Assembly: GCA_020632975.1 (NCBI GenBank)
Contig: JACKEL010000012.1
Span: 121,238-185,237, forward strand
Length of the DNA: 64,000 nucleotides
Direction: 5' to 3'
From: Myxococcales bacterium
GTDB lineage: Bacteria; Myxococcota_C; UBA6777
Made by a program: the position numbers and the translations under genes. The notes beneath the pieces are model-generated. The model saw only the letters and a list, made by a program, of their open reading frames with translations. It ran no database searches and had not been told where the DNA came from. This document shows, in pieces, positions 61,153 to 64,000 of the stretch. Each line of letters begins with the position of its first letter. The stretch's first letter is position 1.

Positions 61153-63441
61153 ATGAGCACAAGACTGGACCCCTCCCAGAGCAATTATTCTCCCAACGTA
61201 CCCATGACAAAGAAACCTTCCACAAAAGCCGATTCTTCGGCCTCTTCCGAACAAAGTGTTTCTTCCTCGACATCTGAACAAACACAAGCGACCCCCACCA
61301 ACGGTACGGAAGTTCATACCTCTCAACAAACCCAGTCCAAAGAGACCCCCACAAATGCCGCCAAAGAAGCGGTAAAGTCTCACACACAAACCAAGGACCA
61401 GTTCTCGAAAGCATCGCAGGGCAACGAAAAAAAGGCGGAAACCAAAGCGCCGCCACAACAGGCCACGACCACGATGCGAAACAATAGCAAGGTTGTGTCC
61501 CTTCGACCTGGCCAAACGATCACCTCCAAGTTTTTCGAAACAGCGATCAAAACGGCTGTTTGCAAGCGTGGTGATTCCGTGAAGTTGGAGATCTCTGGAG
61601 AAGGTACTATCGCGAAAAGCTCGGCTGGTGGGCTGATCAAGAAGTATATCGGAGTGTTTGCGGGGCTGGGACTTTCTTTCTCAAAAGAAGATGCAGGCCA
61701 CGTCCAGATCCAATTCAATGCCACCGCGGGAGCTCGCGCAGGAATCGATCTCGCGGGTATCTTGAAGCTGGGGGGGCGCGTTTCTTTGGATGGAGAGATC
61801 ACCTTGCGCTTCAAATCCGCCGAAGATGCATCAGCTTGGTTGACCAACTTTATGCATAAGCTCGGTGAGGTCGCCAGTATGAATCATCCTGTCTTTAAGG
61901 TCGTACCTACTCCCAAACAGGGGGAAGCACCAACCGTGATCGTTGGGGCCAGCATCGCTGTGGGAGGGGAGGCGGCGGCCAAGTTTGCGAAGACGCTAGG
62001 GGTCGATGCTACCGCTGAGTTTAAACGAACCAATCAGGTGTTTTTGCTTCCGAATGGTAAAAAAGTGATGGGCACGCGGGGGACTTACCATGGTCAGGTC
62101 AAAGTTTCCGGCGAGATTGGGGGACACAAGATCGAAGGGCAGCGTGATGTCACAGAGTACACACAAGCCCGTGACCCTATTCATACCAACAATGGGACTT
62201 ATCGACAGACCCGATACACCGTGAAGATCCCCGCAGCCGCTTTTAAAGGGCCGAAAGAGAAAGTGCTCTCCACAATCAATACACTGATGAGTCAAGCTGG
62301 GGCCCCTGCATTGTCTCCGAGCAAGCTCGAAAGTCTCTACCTTTCCCTTGTGAGTGAAGTGGACAAGCTCGGAGTCGCTGGTCATCTTGGTCTCTCTATC
62401 GAGTTTAATAGCGTCAAAGAAGGTGGAGGATATCGGCCTCTCAACACCCGTTTGTTTTTCAATATCGGCGTTGGAGGTGGAGCGGAGAAGTCTGCGAATA
62501 TCCGCGGTATTGGTGCCGTAAAGCTAGCCTATCAATATGATGCGACTGCGTCTAAAGTTCTTCAAGAAAAAGTCTCTGCAAGCTCTGAAGCCTATGTTTC
62601 TCAAGTGTATACTGGAGAGATATCCAAAGAAGATTGGGGCAAATTTGAAGCTGCAAATAAGCCTGCTATCGATCTTCTTGTCGAGAAGCATCGAAAAAGT
62701 TACCCCCGTGGGAGGGTCCAAGAAGCCTACCAAGAAACTCTCCAAAAAACCAAAAGCAAGGCCAAAGCAGATCAAGCAGCTTTGGAAGCGTTGAAGAAGA
62801 TTTGGAAAAACACTTATGTCGCAAGCAAAGATGTCACAGCAGATGCGATCACGATCTACAATCACCTTCAGATGGGGATAAATGTTGATGGAAGCGTGAG
62901 ATGGAGAGTTCTGCCTTTGCCTAAAGCAGAACAAGAAGTCGTCGGAAAACTTATCGAAAAATACAAGGATCAGCCCGGACAGTTGGCTGCTTTGAAACAG
63001 CAACTCAAACATTGGTTGGGCGAAGGAACACTCAACATGCTCCAACGTGCCTTGCAACAAAAGTCAGGGGGTTTCTGGGAGGGGTCTGATTATTCTGATA
63101 ACAAATCCTACAAAATGCTTTCTCCCACAGAGACTTACAAAGGGAACAGCATCAGCCAACTCGACGAAAATTGCAGACAGATCATGGAGCGGTTGCCCTC
63201 CAACCCTTCGAAGATCTCTGCCGCAGACAAAGCTGCCATCCTTCGAATCCTTGGATTTCACAAGGACTCACCCGAAACGATGGCCGCTTTGAAAGAACGC
63301 TTGATCAAGGCGCTAGGAGACAAAAACATGACCAAACTTCAAAAAGCCCTTGAAGACCAAGTCAAGGGACATCATCCGCTTTATACCGTGTTGTTTTCTG
63401 CCCAAAAACCTCGTTACGAAGACACTGTCTCCACAAGATAA
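61153..63441 (+). CDS. Large unknown protein with disordered N-terminus and helical repeats
   Basis: A 762-residue protein without a signal peptide and without a known domain. Residues 1-125 are Ser/Thr/Gln/Pro-rich and probably disordered. Residues about 130-480 are a mix of beta-rich segments with many Gly, including GVFAGLGLSFSKEDAGHVQI and AGIDLAGILKLGGRVSLDG, that could form a membrane-associated or barrel-like domain. Residues about 595-735 contain two copies of a helical unit of about 45 residues that read VVGKLIEKYKDQPGQLAALKQQLKHWLG and AAILRILGFHKDSPETMAALKERLIKALG, each followed by LQ(R/K)AL. The gene is followed 46 bases later by a small gene on the same strand, suggesting a pair (for example effector and partner). 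Confidence 0.72.
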   Translation: MSTRLDPSQSNYSPNVPMTKKPSTKADSSASSEQSVSSSTSEQTQATPTNGTEVHTSQQTQSKETPTNAAKEAVKSHTQTKDQFSKASQGNEKKAETKAPPQQATTTMRNNSKVVSLRPGQTITSKFFETAIKTAVCKRGDSVKLEISGEGTIAKSSAGGLIKKYIGVFAGLGLSFSKEDAGHVQIQFNATAGARAGIDLAGILKLGGRVSLDGEITLRFKSAEDASAWLTNFMHKLGEVASMNHPVFKVVPTPKQGEAPTVIVGASIAVGGEAAAKFAKTLGVDATAEFKRTNQVFLLPNGKKVMGTRGTYHGQVKVSGEIGGHKIEGQRDVTEYTQARDPIHTNNGTYRQTRYTVKIPAAAFKGPKEKVLSTINTLMSQAGAPALSPSKLESLYLSLVSEVDKLGVAGHLGLSIEFNSVKEGGGYRPLNTRLFFNIGVGGGAEKSANIRGIGAVKLAYQYDATASKVLQEKVSASSEAYVSQVYTGEISKEDWGKFEAANKPAIDLLVEKHRKSYPRGRVQEAYQETLQKTKSKAKADQAALEALKKIWKNTYVASKDVTADAITIYNHLQMGINVDGSVRWRVLPLPKAEQEVVGKLIEKYKDQPGQLAALKQQLKHWLGEGTLNMLQRALQQKSGGFWEGSDYSDNKSYKMLSPTETYKGNSISQLDENCRQIMERLPSNPSKISAADKAAILRILGFHKDSPETMAALKERLIKALGDKNMTKLQKALEDQVKGHHPLYTVLFSAQKPRYEDTVSTR

Positions 63442-63487
63442 GACATCTTTATTGATCGCCTCCATAAGCGACTGAAAGGACACTACA

Positions 63488-63928
63488 ATGCGTATCGGAT
63501 TTGATATCACCCAAGGCACCGAGCTGATAGAAGCGGCTTTTTATGAGCCTTTTTTGGTCGTGCTTTCTCCTGAACAATGGCTTCGTGTGGAAGATGGCTC
63601 TGTTACATGTGCTTTTTCTGAAGAAAAAAGAACGCTAGAATCCATCTCTTTTCGATGTCATCTTCAGGCTGATCAGGCACAAAAGATCATGCTTGCCAAA
63701 CAGGAAGCAGGGGCCACTCCCTTTGCGTTTGTTCCCAGTCAATCCGTTGAGATGGTGCTCGAAGCATCCAAGGAGAACTTTTCATCTTCGCAGTGTGCTG
63801 CCTTGCTTCAGGCGGAGATGCCCGAAGAATTACTGGATGTCCTCAACGAGGAAGGTTTCCCTTTGTTGCTGGATATGCGTCATTATCAGGTCTCAGCGTG
63901 TTTTCAACAAACTGTGGACACCCTCTAA
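63488..63928 (+). CDS. Small hypothetical protein next to the large unknown gene
   Basis: A 146-residue acidic protein that begins MRIGFDITQGTELIEAAF. The middle is beta-rich (FLVVLSPEQWLRVEDGSVTC, SISFRCHLQADQAQ) and the end helical (AALLQAEMPEELLDVLNEEG). No family recognised. GAAAGGACAC precedes the ATG. Size, acidity and close downstream position fit a chaperone, immunity or modulator for the large protein, but nothing shows this directly. Confidence 0.6.
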   Translation: MRIGFDITQGTELIEAAFYEPFLVVLSPEQWLRVEDGSVTCAFSEEKRTLESISFRCHLQADQAQKIMLAKQEAGATPFAFVPSQSVEMVLEASKENFSSSQCAALLQAEMPEELLDVLNEEGFPLLLDMRHYQVSACFQQTVDTL

Positions 63929-64000
63929 CCTCCCCACTCCTCCGTCGTTTCTGTGTATCGATGGCGGATGAAGAGGCGGATAGCGTCACGGCGGTGGCAT
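63925..64000 (-). CDS. Possible 3' end of a minus-strand gene cut by the window
   Basis: An open minus-strand frame enters from the window edge, reads CHRRDAIRLFIRHRYTETTE near its end, and stops at 63925-63927. It would overlap the last codon of the preceding plus-strand gene. Only 24 residues are visible, so the call is weak and no function can be given. Confidence 0.3.
   Translation of the reverse strand, partial: CHRRDAIRLFIRHRYTETTEEWGG

Noticed and set aside
1..64000. Frequent GCGATC and GATC strings across the window, possibly a repeated signal motif
   Set aside because: They follow from strong use of ATC for Ile and GCG/GAG codons before it; they occur mainly in coding frames and not at regular spacing.

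Overview
The window is a compact, moderate-GC bacterial chromosome segment with genes on both strands. The best-supported affiliation is a deltaproteobacterial or Myxococcota-like organism, possibly Bradymonadia-like. This rests on a Pkn-type membrane Ser/Thr kinase, DUF4388 (PATAN) and roadblock/LC7 signalling proteins, an NtrC-type regulator, and the order spoVG, tRNA-Gln, rplY, pth, hppA, rpsF, rplI, dnaB. No 16S rRNA gene is present, so the placement is an inference.

Layout. 1-5.5 kb: Ser/Thr kinase, an orphan FliK-C-like protein, an acyl-CoA dehydrogenase and an EamA exporter. 5.6-7.7 kb: hemD-hemL for tetrapyrrole synthesis. 7.9-9.5 kb: a MarR-GNAT fusion and a GNAT gene that share a palindromic operator. 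9.5-12.6 kb: an AT-richer accessory island with an ankyrin protein, a sigma-like factor and an unknown partner. 13-14 kb: an M23 peptidase, a strong terminator and a repeat block. 14.2-21.5 kb, minus strand: the translation and replication block dnaB, rplI, rpsF, hppA, pth, rplY, tRNA-Gln(TTG) and spoVG, with rpsR and prs absent from their usual places. 21.8-28.3 kb: an SbcD/Mre11-like nuclease, a lipoprotein with five DsbA-like domains and two unknown proteins. 28.3-39.7 kb: an MscK-like channel, a YfhO protein, an ABC-F ATPase, a PAP2 phosphatase, a lipoprotein, a bestrophin and guanine deaminase.

39.8-48.4 kb is a signalling cluster: LC7 protein, coiled-coil protein, histidine kinase, NtrC-type regulator broken by an in-frame TAA, REC-DUF4388-LC7 regulator, and a second LC7-like protein. 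An IscB gene with a well-structured upstream omega-RNA (an OMEGA RNA-guided nuclease element of IS200/IS605 type, without TnpA) sits inside this cluster between the two regulators. This is the most notable mobile or RNA-guided system in the window.

48.4-64 kb: a TetR regulator divergent from a di-iron fatty acid hydroxylase with two matching operators, mtnC of methionine salvage, a rhodanese, a single-chain acetyl-CoA-carboxylase-like giant (biotin carboxylase, biotin carrier, carboxyltransferase), a secreted Kazal-repeat protein, and a run of lineage-specific unknown proteins, two of which look like a co-transcribed pair.
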